In this document: piece after piece, positions 46,559 through 58,952 of the stretch | How positions within the stretch are numbered: position 1 is the first letter of the stretch | Layout of the letters: each line of letters opens with the position of its first letter | Source of the DNA: Rotaria sordida | Lineage: Eukaryota; Rotifera; Eurotatoria; Philodinida; Philodinidae | Reading direction: 5' to 3' | Assembly: GCA_905250125.1 (NCBI GenBank) | Contig: CAJNOL010000613.1 | Location: forward strand, 54,423 to 118,422 | DNA: 64,000 nucleotides | Made by a program: the position numbers and the translations under genes | Notes under the pieces: generated by a model | What the model was told of the DNA's origin: nothing | Databases searched by the model: none | The model's input: the letters and a program-made list of their open reading frames with translations, nothing else

Positions 46559-48744
46559 GTACAGACTAGTTAAAAAAATTAATAAATGTCTTTTTCTATA
46601 TGTAACGTGCTGTTTTCTTTTCTTTTTCAAAAATAATGGTATTTTATTTAGTTTACAATTGCAGAGTCCGTAAGTATGCTGTACGTAGATAGTAGAAAAT
46701 TGCTGTATGTTCGCTTCAAAATCAAGCGTAATATCTATTCCAAGTGATGTCACGATTGATAGAAAAAACCAAGACACAGCAGCTTTTGATCTTTCAGACG
46801 AAGCTTTCAAGAGCTACCTAAAATTTCAGGGGGCTCCGAGGAATTGAAATCTGCTGTTTCGACTTTGATCACAAGCGACACTTGACCATAGCAAGGTATC
46901 CGGACGCCCTCTGGAAATGAAATGCGTACTAAGATCGACAATGAATCCTGAGACGTAGCAGAACAGATACTAAAGCCGGTATGAATACAACGATCGAGTC
47001 TAAACATGCCAAGGGTGCCATAATCGGGAATCGAATGTCTAAGCGTATCAAAATCCGACACTTAAACCGGGGAACACGGTGAACGACGCCTGAGACCGAA
47101 ACAGTCACAATGACGGTCATGAAAACCGGATGCAATACAAACACCATGTCTGAACCCGCGACGAATACCAGAACTGAAAATAAAAACTCGACGAGCATCA
47201 GGACCAACAGTGAAGCCTGCCAGCATACATGAAAACGTCTAAAACAGCGAAGGCTATCAGTACTTTGACTGAAAATTTGATGGGAGTCATGAGTCCAAAA
47301 CAAGCCAGGAGAGGTGCCAAGACAGCTACTGGAATCAGCGCAAGAAAGTGAAATGCGTGTGAAACCGCCATGGAAGCCACGACCGAGAATGAAATCGCAA
47401 CTGTGAACAGAATTGCAATAGAACTTGGAACAACTACGAACATCCATTCTCTAACAGCGATAGTATCAAGACTGCGAATGGAGCTGCCAAGGGTACCAGC
47501 ACCGCCACTGAAATCGCCAGGAGTATGGGAACCACGTTAGAAACGACGAGCATTCCCATCACTATAAATCATACCTGAATGAGTACGAGGGTCGCTAAAA
47601 AAGTTAGGAGAGGTACCAGGAACACTACTGGAACCATTTCGAACACTGCGAGCAAGTCTGAGATAGCGTGCGATACCAGAAATTCGAATGAAACCATGAC
47701 GACTATTGGGACCACCACTGAATCAGGTAGAAAGACAGAAGCCACGTTTGGACATGGAAGTTCGATGGAAAACAGAACGGTAAGTAAAGCCAGGTGTGGT
47801 ATCAGAACCACTACTGGAACCGGTAGGAATACAAAGAACGGGTCTAAAACTACAACTGATACCACGTCCGAGAATAGAATCCGAAGGCTTTCCAACACCG
47901 ACACCAAGACGAGTAGTAAGACCAAGAATTCTCGAAGAGCTACAAAGACTGCCATTGAACCCGGCGTGTTTTTGCGCACAACGTCTGCATTCGTATACGC
48001 CACGAGGAAAAGGAAGGACAACACGACGAGCACAAGAACCACGGAAAAAGTTAGAAGGGGTCCGCAGACAATCACTGACACCATTGGAAAAACTAGAAAT
48101 GAGTGTGAATCGTTGGCGCGTACTAGAACGTTGAAAAAGAACCGCTGAGTTTGTGGCACTGCAAACGATCCAGGTACGGTAACAGTATGACCCTTAAAAG
48201 CGGTATGTTTACAGAAATCGTGTCTGAAATTGCAAGCCCTAGCAGAACCACAAAAGAAAACACTAGGAGTACGTACACCGATACTGAAATCGCCACAAAT
48301 ACGACCAACATGTCTCAAACACTGACGGGTATCAGCACGTTCAGAGCAACCATAACCTCTTGCAAAGTTGCGAATCAAGCTTCAAGAAGTTCTAGGTTCG
48401 CTGTTAAAGCTGCCGTGTTTATGAAGATTAACTCTCAAATCGCGTACGCTAGCAGGACCATGACAGACCCTATGGAGAGTACTCAGACTACGAAAGAAAC
48501 TGGATCGGGTACGATGATCACAAACTGAAATCGGCGCAAATACTGGGAGCCAGCCGCAAACCCCGAAAGGTATATACAGGGACTATGCAATCAACCGCGA
48601 CATGTAACAGTACTGTGAATGAAGCCATGAGGGTACCACAGTAATCATTGGAATCGCCACGCTTAAAGGAAAGCTTCATGAAACGGCATGCTCAAGCAGT
48701 TGGTTAAAAAAAAAGCTGTTAGCGCAATCCCTTCGGGATTAAAA

Positions 48745-49044
48745 TGTGAAACACGATGCAGTTGTTGTTACTAGTCGTACGAATATGTTTTCTTAAATAT
48801 CCTCGGATCCGTTAATAAATCATTGTTTATTAATTCCTATGGAGCTGCAAAAAGGAAGCAGTTGACATATTTCCATGAAATTCTAGCGACATTTAATCGA
48901 ACTTCATATAAGAACAGGTCTATCTATTTCTGTAATGGACACTGGGTTTTCTCTGTCACGGTCTGTGATGGGGGGAGGGAGGGGGAGAGTGGGTCCAAAA
49001 TTTCTACCCTATACACTTCAACACTCCTTTCAGATCGTGTTTCA
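48745..49044. mobile_element. 300-bp MITE-like insertion
   Basis: A perfect 12-bp terminal inverted repeat (GTGAAACACGAT at 48745-48756; ATCGTGTTTCAC at 49033-49044) bounds 300 bp that do not follow the satellite pattern. Satellite sequence is present on both sides (before about 48705 and after about 49050). A related fragment lies at 43075-43150. Confidence 0.7.
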
Positions 49045-49418
49045 CAATATAACGAATCCTAGGAACCCAAAAAGATATAGAAGATGTATGAAGATTGCCA
49101 CTGAAAACTATGCGAATACGAGGAAGTCATCTCAAACTGTGAAGAGGTATTAGGACCATGAAAGTAATCGCAACATACAGCGGGACCAATAATGAAGTGA
49201 GCAAGGATACCAGAGTAGCTATTTAAACTGCGATCTTTGCAGAGATCTCGTTTGGACCTGCCTTGGATAGGAACAGCTTGCAAGAAACTGCAAAGAGAAC
49301 TGAGATCATAAAAACAAGCTAGCAATAGTATCAGGACCGTCGCTTGAGCTCGAGTGATTACGAGGAGCACGTCTTAAAGTGTGATGGCTGTTAGGACCTC
49401 GAAAGCAAGTACGACATA

Positions 49419-51282
49419 CAGGGAAGTCCAAAAGTTAGGAAACAAAGAGAAAAACACAGAATCTTTTCGATTTCTTCTTTTGACATGGTAAGTTAGGTCT
49501 CATATTTATATCACATATACTAGATGACACTTATAAAAGATTTAGCATATGATCAGTATTCAGCTGTAGCAATTTGTTCAAAAATGTATGAATACAAGAT
49601 GAGAAAAAGTAAAATAACAGGTCTAAGTTTTAACGAAGCATTTATTGAAACAATTGAACTAGAAAATAACACATACAGGAACACGGATTCATAAAATGTT
49701 TTTAAATAACAAATCTTATCACAAAAATTGCTCAATGTGTTCACCCTTTAAGTCTTTGCAAAGCTGTAGTCTTTCAAATACCGATTGAATAGCTCGTCGG
49801 CAGAACTTCACTGGCAGACTTCGTAGTTCTGCAATAATAGAATCTTTGAATATTTGAATAGTTTGAAGTTTTGTCGCATATACACGGTCTTTGAGTAAAC
49901 CCCATAAAAAGAAGTCAGTCGCAATCGAATCCGGAGATCGTGCTGACCAATCAATCGACTCACGCCGACCGATCTATCGATTGAGAAAATCTTTATCCAA
50001 GAAGTCTCGATCGGGTTGAGCGTAATAAGCTGGAGCTCCATCGTGCATATGAAATATTTCTGCTCTATTCTTGCGATATGCAATAGCAGGAATAATTTCT
50101 TTGTTCAGTTTTTAAGAAAGGTATGTGCAGTGACTGTGTCACGAAAAAAAAGAATGGTTCGATGATGCTTTCAAAGCAGATTCCACTCCACACAGTAACA
50201 CCTGGAGTATTTAATTCTTCCATAATAATCAGATGAGGATTTTCTACAGCATATAAACGCAGTTATGTCCATTGATGTGTCCGTTCAACTTGAAAATAGC
50301 TTCGTCAGTCCAAACAATTCAATCAAGTAGCAAAGAGTCTTCATCGATCAAGTTCAGAAAGAGATCAACAAATTCGCAACGTCGATCGTGGTCATCTTTG
50401 CTCGCGGCATGTAGCAAGCGAGGACGATAAGATTTCAGTCGTAGCTCCTTCATCATGCGTCGACGACTAGTTCTAGCCAGAATTTGGTTGCAAAGATCCC
50501 TTCTTGATGACGTTTGGGAACGTTCTTGGAAAACGGCACGAACATGTTCTCTGTTGTCATCACTACTAATAGACCTAGGTCTCCTGGGCCTGCGTGCGTC
50601 TTTAACACCTCCTATTTCGTCGAGCTTTCGTACAAGGTTCAAAATGTTTTTTCGCATTGGAGGAGTTCGATCATGATGCTTCTCAAACTTCCGAGCAACT
50701 TTACCTGCATTATCATAAACAGTATACCACTTTATAATTCCAGTCCGTTCAGATAAGGTTAGCCAAGAACGTTCAGCCATATTCGAAAAAAGTCTGAAAA
50801 AGGTTAAGCATTATTGGGTTCGAATGGTCATTCATTATTTATTTTTGTTCAATCATGCCACACACACTCGATCGCATAGAGTTTTCAAATAAAAACGCAC
50901 GATTAGAAATGTGCATAGAATTGAGAGTACAGCGAGAACAAAGAACGAATCAATAGATAAAAGAGTTAATCACTTGTGTTATTGTCTCTCAGATACCATT
51001 ACTAGCACATATATTAGTGCCAGTATAGGGGACAAAATAATAAATTTTATGATGATAGTAAAAGTGTAACTGTGAAACATGTTACTTAAATTTTGGATCA
51101 TCCTGCATTCGTACACTTTTGAACAAATTGCTACAGCTGAATACTGATCATATACTAAATCTTTAATAAGTATCACCTAGTATATGTGATGTAAATATGA
51201 ACCCGAACTAATCATGTGAAACGAAGAAATCGAAAAGATTCTGTGTTTTTTCCCATTGCTTTCTTACTTTTGGTCCGCCCAG
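49419..51282 (-). mobile_element. Mariner-superfamily transposon, 1864 bp
   Basis: It is flanked by TA on both sides (49417-49418 and 51283-51284) and bounded by terminal inverted repeats of about 185 bp (49419-49602 and 51098-51282). The ends are CAGGGAAGTCCAAAAG and the complement of CTGGGCGGACCAAAAG. Inside the repeats CACAGAATCTTTTCGATTTC and CAGTATTCAGCTGTAGCAAT are identical in both arms. A minus-strand transposase relic fills the middle. Removing the element restores the satellite phase (…AGTACGACATA | ATGGTATCTCCAATGAAGCC…), so it inserted into the array. Confidence 0.9.
49830..50780 (-). pseudogene. Mariner-superfamily transposase pseudogene
   Basis: A DDE/D transposase that would bind the terminal repeats and cut and paste the element. 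The first 153 codons (50780-50319) are open: MAERSWLTLSERTGIIKWY, RKFEKHHDRTPPMRKNILN and DARRPRRPRS form the DUF4817-type helix-turn-helix module, ending in LRLKSYRPRLLHA. A TGA at 50319-50321 precedes the first catalytic block (WTDEAIFKLNG, about 50281-50313). A frame shift follows, then the second block (DGAP, 50031-50042), a TAG at 49974-49976, and the third block (SPDSIATDFFLWG, about 49900-49935). The DGAP aspartate and the DFFLWG aspartate are 41 residues apart by my count, which suggests a DD41D-type catalytic triad. The lesions make it inactive. Confidence 0.85.
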
Positions 51283-54200
51283 TATAATGGTATCTCCAAT
51301 GAAGCCCGAAGAGCTACAAATGTCTCTATTCAAACGGCCGTCTTTACGGCAAATCCGTTTGAAACTACGAACAGTAGCGAGACAATGGAAGAAGCAAACA
51401 GAGGTATGAGCTTAGATCTTGAAACTGTCGCGTATTCGAGTTACGCGTCTTAAACCGCAACAGGTGTCAAGAACTCAAAAGCAACCGCGACATTTAGTGG
51501 GACCGCCAATAAAGCTTGAAGGAGTAGAAAGGTCGCTATTGAAACCACCATCTTAATAGGGACCGATTCTAAAATCGCATTCGCCAGGAGCACATTCAAA
51601 GAGACAATGAAGAGTACTGGAGCCACGAAAAAAACTAGTAACGATACGACGAGCCACAATGGAACCATGGCGACTACGAGGAATCCATTTCAAACCGAGA
51701 CGAGTCTCAAAGCCGCGAAAGCAACCGCAAAAGTTAGCGGGACTATTACTGAAGTCAGGAAGAGTGCCAAAGTGGATATTCATAACTGCGATCTTTACGG
51801 GGGTTTCATCAAAAGCTGCGTTCTCTAATAGCACTTCGTACGTAGCTAAGAAAAGGACTGGACTCGCGAGACAAGCTAGGAGAGGTATGAAGGCCAAGAG
51901 TGCAATCTTCGCCACTACTAGGAAAGTCTCTCAAAGAGCTGAGGGTTTTAGAATATGAAAGCAACCGCAACATATACCGTTATCATAAAAGAAGTCAGAA
52001 CAAGCACCAAACTCGCTATTCAAGTCCGCCGTCTGTGTGAGGACCTCGTCCGAAGCAGCGTACGCTAGAAAAAGCTATAAAGAAACTCTGGAAAGTCGTG
52101 GGGCAATGAAACATGATAGTAGGGGGAAGAGGAGGCAGCATGAAGCGGTCGCGAATATTATGAACGTGTCTTAGACCACAACGAACATTACAAGTTTGAA
52201 ACCCACCCTAAAATTTGGTAGGAGAAGCAATGCATCAAATAGAGGTTTCAAAGCCGCTATCGAAACTGATCTAGTTACAGGAACCTATTGTGAGGCGGCT
52301 TACGCTAGCGAAATCTACAAAGAAATAAGCTACCAGGAGTTTTAGAAAAGGCAGTACAGCCGTCAGGAATATGACGAACGTTTCCAAAACAGCCATGAAT
52401 TTCGAGACATTGATACCAAGCATCACATGTAATGGGGGGGGGGGGGCTAACAAAGTCAGGGACAATTCCAAGGTCGTTGTCATAACTTACTCGCTTACAG
52501 TGAGCGCCTTTGAGCTCCGATATACCGGCAGAAACTACAAAGAGTATTGGAAACATGAAACAAGTTACTAGACGTATGGGGACCGACAATGAAACCGTCG
52601 TGGGCATGAGAAACACGTCTCTAAGCGTCATGAATCTAAAAACGTTCAAGGCAGCAACAAGTTATAGTGGGATCACGAACAAAGCCAACAGAGGCACCAA
52701 GGTCACTAGTGAAACTGCCCTGCTTACGATAAGTTTCTTTAAGCTTCATGCGCTGGCGAGACCTACCAAAAGACTACGCAGAGTATCGGAGCCATGAAAC
52801 AAACTACCACGAGTATCAGGACCGGAAGTGAAACCATTGAGAATTTGAGGTAGGCTTTTAAACCACTAGAGGCCTCCGGATTTTGAAGACATCGGCAACA
52901 TTTAGCGAGACCCCAAATGAAGGCGTCAGCGGTATCAAGGTTGTTGTTGTAAATCACTCGCTTATAGTGATCTTCTTCAAGGTGCCATACACTACATAGT
53001 GGGACCTACGACGAAACCACGATGAATATTGGGACTCCAAAGCAAGCTACCAGGAGTATTAGCATCGGCAGTGAAATCACCGGGAACATGAGAAACACGT
53101 TCTGAACTGGGATGCATCTCGGAACCAGAGGCAGTATCGAGATCGCTCTTAAAACTGCGGTGTTTAGCGTAGCAAGTTCTACAAAGACGCAGTGAAGAGT
53201 ACTAGAACTACGAAACAAGCTGCTAGCGGTATCAGGGTCAACAGTGAAAAACGGCGGGAATCCAAGTAACTCTTCCTAGGTGGCGAGCGGTCTCAGAACA
53301 TTAGAGACAGCTGCGACACATGTTGGCACCGTTAATCAAGCGAGCAGCAGTAGCAAGGTCGTTATTGAAACGACAGTACTTACAGTAACGTTCTCAGAGC
53401 CACTGTGGGCTAGCAAGATCTACGAAGAAGCAATAATGACTAGTGGAATCACGAAACAACGTACCAGGAGCATGAAGACCAGCAGTGAAAACGCCTGAAG
53501 TTTTGAGGAACTCTTCTTAAACCGTGACGGATATTGGAAACCTAATAGTGGCTATCACATGTGGTGAGAACGCCAATGAAGTCAGGAGCATCACCGAAAT
53601 TGGTGTTGTAACTCTCTCACTTACAGTGAGCGTCTTTGAGCCGCAACGCGTTTGGATAATCTGCAAAGAAAGTACAAAGATCACTAGCACCACAAAACAA
53701 GCTAACATATGTATGAGAATGAACAGTGAAACGGCGGCAAATATGATCCACACGTCTTAGATCGTCACCGATCTCAGTACCTTGAAGGCAACCGTGACTT
53801 GTTATAGGATCGGACATTAAGGTAACAGTAATATGTCGGCCATCAACGAAACTGCAGTGCGTAGAATGACGTCCTTGCAGAAAGCCGTTCAAGGAAAGTT
53901 CGATCAGTGCTAGAGCCACGAAAGAAATTACCAAGAGTACGAGGACTGACAGGGAACCTCCTGAGAATAGAGAAAACGGTTCTTAAATGGAACGGATCTC
54001 AGGACTTTGAAAGCAATGACGACTTATAATGCCACCAGAAATCAGGGCAACAGTAATAGAATACTCGTTATTGAAGCTGCCTTGGTGATAGTGAACTTTT
54101 CCGTGGCGTGATGTGCGAGAGGAACTTAAAAAGAAACTTTGACGACTACTGCGTCCACGAAACAAGGTAACAAGAGGTATCAGGACCGGCAGTGAAACCA

Positions 54201-54748
54201 GAAGGAACATAATGTATGCGTCCTAAACCTCGATTCATCTGGAAACCTTGACGGCAGCCGCAACACGTAGTAAGTTCGTCAATGAAGCCAGCAGCAGTAT
54301 CAAGGTAGTTATTGATACTAGCGTGCCTAGAATGATATTTTATGAGTCGGTTTACGCAGGAGGGACCTACCAAGAAACAACGACGATTAGTGGGATCATA
54401 AAACAAAGCATCAGGGATATGAGGACTGCTACTGAAATCGCGATTGATCTTTGAATCTTGCTGGAAGCTGTAGCAGTGCAGGATGGGCAATTAGGTTCGA
54501 AGCAGTTCCAAGATTGCAAATGAAACTTCAGTGCTTACAGTGACCTTCTGTAAGCCGACTTACGTCAGCTGGATCTACGAAGAAACGACAAAGACTGCTG
54601 AGACCATGAAAAAAGCTACTGACGGTCTGAGGACATGCAGTTATAACACTGGGAATATGATGAACACGTCTTCGAGTGTGACGCATCTAAGGAACTTGAA
54701 AACAGCCGCTACATGTAATCAGACCAAGAGAGAAAAAGCGAGACTTCA

Positions 54749-54883
54749 ATACATGACGTACGGTGAAGTACAGTGAGGTACGAGTGAAGTACAAGTGAAG
54801 TACAAGTGAAGTACGGGTGAAGTACAAGTGAAGTATGAGTGAAGTACTGTACTTCACTTGTACTTCAGAAGTACTTGAAGTCT
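54749..54883. mobile_element. 135-bp insertion made of GTGAAGTACAA repeats
   Basis: About nine copies of an 11-bp word (GTGAAGTACAA or close variants), then the inverse (GTACTTCACTTGTACTTC), bounded by AGACTTCAA at the left and TTGAAGTCT at the right. It interrupts the 30-bp satellite. It looks like a minimal member of the iterated-end element type. Confidence 0.7.
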
Positions 54884-57800
54884 AGCTGTTTCTCCCTTGC
54901 ATGGGACCGAAAATGAAGGCAGGAACGGCACTAGGGTCGCTATTGAAACTGCCTTGTTTATAGTGACGTTCTTTGAACCGACCTGCGCCAGAGGGATCTA
55001 GAAAGACACTTTGATGACTACTGGATCCACGAAACCAGCTATCGTAGATATGACGATTGCAAGTGAAATAACTTCGGATTTGAGGAACGCGTCGCAAACT
55101 GCGATGGATCTCAGGATCTTGAAAGTAAGTGCGACCTGTAGTTGATTACAAGTAATGCATGAGCAGCACCAAGACAGCTATTGAAGCTGTCTTGTTTACA
55201 GTGAGTGGTCTTGAGCCGCTGTGTGCTTGATTGACCTACAAGAAAAAAACGGATATTATTAGGGCAGCCAAACTAGATACGAGGAGTATGAAGACCCACA
55301 GGAAAATCCTCGGTAATATAAGGAACACTCCCTCCACGACGACAGATTTCTGGACCTTAAAAACAGCCACGAGATGTAGTTGGATTGCCAATGAATCCAA
55401 TACTGGTAGCAAGATCGGCATTAAAACTGCGATGGTTAGAGTTATCTCTCGCGAGCCCGATAACAATAGTGGAAGCGAAGAAAAGACAACGAAGATAACT
55501 GGGACCATGAAACAAGCTACCACAACTATGAACACCAGTAGTGAAACCGCTGGAAATATAAGTAATGCTTCGTAATCCTCAGTGAATCCCAGAACCTTGA
55601 AAGTCAGAGCGACATATGGTGGAAGCACGAATGAAGCCAAAGACAGCACTAATGTCGCTGTTGGTACCCAATGTATAGAGTGTTCCTGTGTAAGCCGGCT
55701 TTTGCTAGATACGCCTACAAAGAAACTGTGAAGATTATTTGTACTACGAAACAAGTTGCCAGAGGTATGAGAAACGCTTCCTAAGCTGAAATGCATCTTA
55801 GGATCTTGATGGCTGGCGCGATGTATAGTGAGACCCACAATGAGGTCAGCAGTGGTACTAAACTCGTTATTCATACTACGATGCTGAGAGTGACGTTCTG
55901 TGAACTGATTTGCGGTAGAAGGATCTACAAAGAAACAACAAAGACTGCTGGGACCAAGAAACAAGTTACCGAGAGTATAAAGAACGGCAGTGGAAGTGAT
56001 GAGAATATGAAGAATAGATCCTGAATCTTGATGGATCTGTCAACTTTGAAAACAGGGGCAACACACAGTATGACAGCCTATGAGGTCAGAATCAATACTG
56101 AAGTTGCTTATGAAATTGTGCTGTTTAGAGGCATTTTCTCTGAGCCAGCTTCCGTCAGCGGGATTTACAAAGAAATTACCTAGGATATGAAGCCAGCAGC
56201 AAAGCAGCTGGGGATATGAGCAACGAATCTCAAAACGTGACATATAGTATGACTGTGAATGAAGCCAAAAGGAGTGCTATGGTCGCTATTAAAACCAGTG
56301 TGTTTATACGGATCGTGTTTGTAATCGCGTACCGCAACTGGACCTACAAGAGAACTACGAAGGCTGCGGGATCACGAAAGAAGCTACCAGGATAATACGA
56401 ACAGCGACGTAAGCGCCAAAAATACCAGTAACACGTTCAAAAGTTTCAGGGATTGCAGAATACCTAAAGTAGTCATCACTTATATCAGAAATGGCTTTAG
56501 AGCTAAAATGAGCACCAAGGTGGGTATCGAAGCTGACATGTATATGCGATCGTCGTCTGTAATCCCATACGCTTAGAGAAAATTGAATGAAAATACGACA
56601 AGTTTTTGGCCGCCAGAAGAAAAGAGCAGGCATACGAACACTTTCACTGAAATGTACGCGCACTGGAGAAAAGCGTTTGACATAGCTACGACATTCTGAA
56701 TATCGAAGAAATCCGTTATCTATTGCGATAGGACGAATGAAATGTGGAGGATACGAGGATCGGCATTGTGATTGGTATTTTTATGGGTTTGCTACCAGAA
56801 ATTTGAAAGGAACTGCGAGGAACATTTAGACCGAGAGAGACGATCGTAGACACAGTGTGGCTGCTGGGGAAAAGTGTCATGAATGTTAAGAATGTGTCTA
56901 TAGAAGCTTCGAGTATCAGAGCCTAGAAAGAAATCGTATGTGTTGTGATCCTTGGAAAGAAGCTGGGAGGAATACGAGGAGTGACATTGAAAGTTGCGCG
57001 TTTTCGGAGAACGCCTCTGAAACTGGGAACTCTAGGAGAATATGAAAATAAATCGCTATGAGTACTAGAACCGGCGAAGAAGCTTTGATGGATATTTAAT
57101 CTTCAAGTGAAACTAGTATAGATACGAGGAATGGGAGTAAGTGTAGTAGGTATAACACGTCTGCCTTTGTAGTCAGCGAGAATGGGTTTACTGAGTCTAA
57201 AACTACGACGATACTAGGACGGTAATGGAAGCCGGATGGGCATTATAAGGACTCGTGAGATTGTCAGACGTCTAGGAATCACGGATGACAGTACGGCAGA
57301 CGGGATGAACTGTCACTGAATGCGCGTGATAGGCGGTTACATCGCCTGTAACGGCTACGAGTTCTGTTGTCAGGAAGAGAATTCTTATGAGTAGCGACAC
57401 TCGCAAAGAGACTGCAATGCATACGTGGACACTTAGATTGGCAGGAATGTACGGAATGCGACGCATCAATCGGTAATCACATGGATGTGAGTGAAGCCAG
57501 AAGTTTTAGTAGGCGGTCAGTGAAACCTGGAGGAACTTTTCTACAGCATGAGAGTCCATGTGATCAATCAGCATTAGTAATGAATTCCGTATTTGCACGG
57601 GAATCTCTACTGAAATGTGTAGAGATACGGAAACTGCGTCTGCTGATGCGACGATTGTTGTGACAAGGAGTGATGACCGGACTTGCATAAGCACTTCCTC
57701 TGAAAGCTGCGGGAGTATGAGGCTGCGGATGATATTGTGATGGGTAGCAAAAACCGTTCACGAAGCATGGACGGTTTCCTGTAGCATCGCTACAAATGGG

Positions 57801-58952
57801 AGGAATATCGATGGAGACACTGGAACGCGACGAGTGTCTTGATCATGTGTGAAACTTCTATAGGGACGAGGATTAGCTCTGTAACCTCGTCTTGGTACTA
57901 GGGCTGCGTTCGAGGTTGAGTGGCAGTTAAAACCATGACTGGAACAGTGGCGAATAGCTGCCCCACGATTGAGACTAGGATGGATTGAAGGAGCATGATT
58001 GAAATCGGAATGTGTGCCACGAGGGCGAACGAATCCGATTTGAGTGTGGTTAGAAGCAATAAAATTGAAACAGAAAGCACGGCAGCCATTGAAAGAGGAA
58101 TGCTTGTTAAACCTTCACTGAATGTGTCGCAGCTACAGGGACTATTATACAAGTCTTCAGATATTACGGTACCGCAACTGAAACTATGTCGGTGATCTGC
58201 ATTGCAACTGATATTGGGAAAGGTACTGGTACCTGAATCAAACCGGGAACCGAAATCGTTAGTGGTATCAAGACTGCGACAGGTATAAGGTTCGATACTA
58301 AAACTTTGACTACGAGTAAAACGTTGACGGACGCCGGGCTCACAATGAAACCTGGTTGTCGTCGCAACGGAGCAGAATCCGGAACTAATACCCGATCCAT
58401 TACTGAATTCGAGATGCATACGGGAACCGATATGAAAGTATTTGCATACTAGGAGTGTTCTAGTCTGCAATGTGAAGAGATACCGACAGCGAGAGTAGGG
58501 TCGGATCTGTTGCCTATAGCGTAGCCGGGTGCCTTATCGTACTGCAACGGAAACCGGTGCGATTATACAAATCGGATATGAAATCAGTAGGGTACTGAAA
58601 TCGTGTGCTAGTCTGGAAGCTGAACAGAGGCCGATAATCAGACGTAATCGCATCTGAAATTTCGAGGCACACTATGACGAATGTTCGGAGCGGATCTCGG
58701 GCCTGGACATAGACAGCGGTCGGTTCGAGACTGTGAGCAAGACGAGAACTTGAAGTACCACATGTGCTGCTGAGTGTTATGCAAGCGAGTTGAAAATCGC
58801 AACGTTGAGCGAATGCCACACTCCGTCGAAGACTGAAAGCGCAACTGAGATCTTACGTGAAACTGACGAGGGAAAGTCCCCAGATGAATAAAAGCTTTTA
58901 AGCTCATGTTGTGCCCAGTCGTAGACGGGATTCAATAGACTAGAAGACTTTT

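Larger units (their letters stand above)
46800..58910. repeat. 12-kb satellite block: 30-bp unit, 240-bp higher order
   Basis: A diverged tandem array with a 30-bp basic unit. A typical unit begins GGACC, has TGAAACCGCC from about position 11, and ends GAGTATGA or similar. Successive units of one long period can be read at 52580, 52610, 52640, 52669, 52700, 52730, 52760, 52787 and 52818. From about 51.3 to 56.2 kb eight distinguishable units form a 240-bp higher-order repeat: GGGACCATGAAACAAG-type units start at 55261, 55501 and 55741, exactly 240 apart. Others are 210 apart (next at about 55950), i.e. 7 x 30. Order is less regular toward both edges. Base composition is far more balanced than the surrounding DNA. 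Three elements are inserted. Many frames here are open because 30 is a multiple of 3. Confidence 0.85.

Noticed and set aside
47569-48378. 269-codon hydrophobic minus-strand frame as a membrane protein gene
   Set aside because: It follows the 30-bp satellite period exactly (10-residue repeats), lacks splice or start context, and overlaps an equally long open frame on the other strand.
51256-56243. Many 60-242-codon frames on both strands
   Set aside because: By-products of the satellite, whose unit length is a multiple of 3; no family features.
46800-58910. CRISPR array
   Set aside because: The repeats are contiguous and diverged, there are no identical repeats separated by unique spacers, and the genome is eukaryotic.
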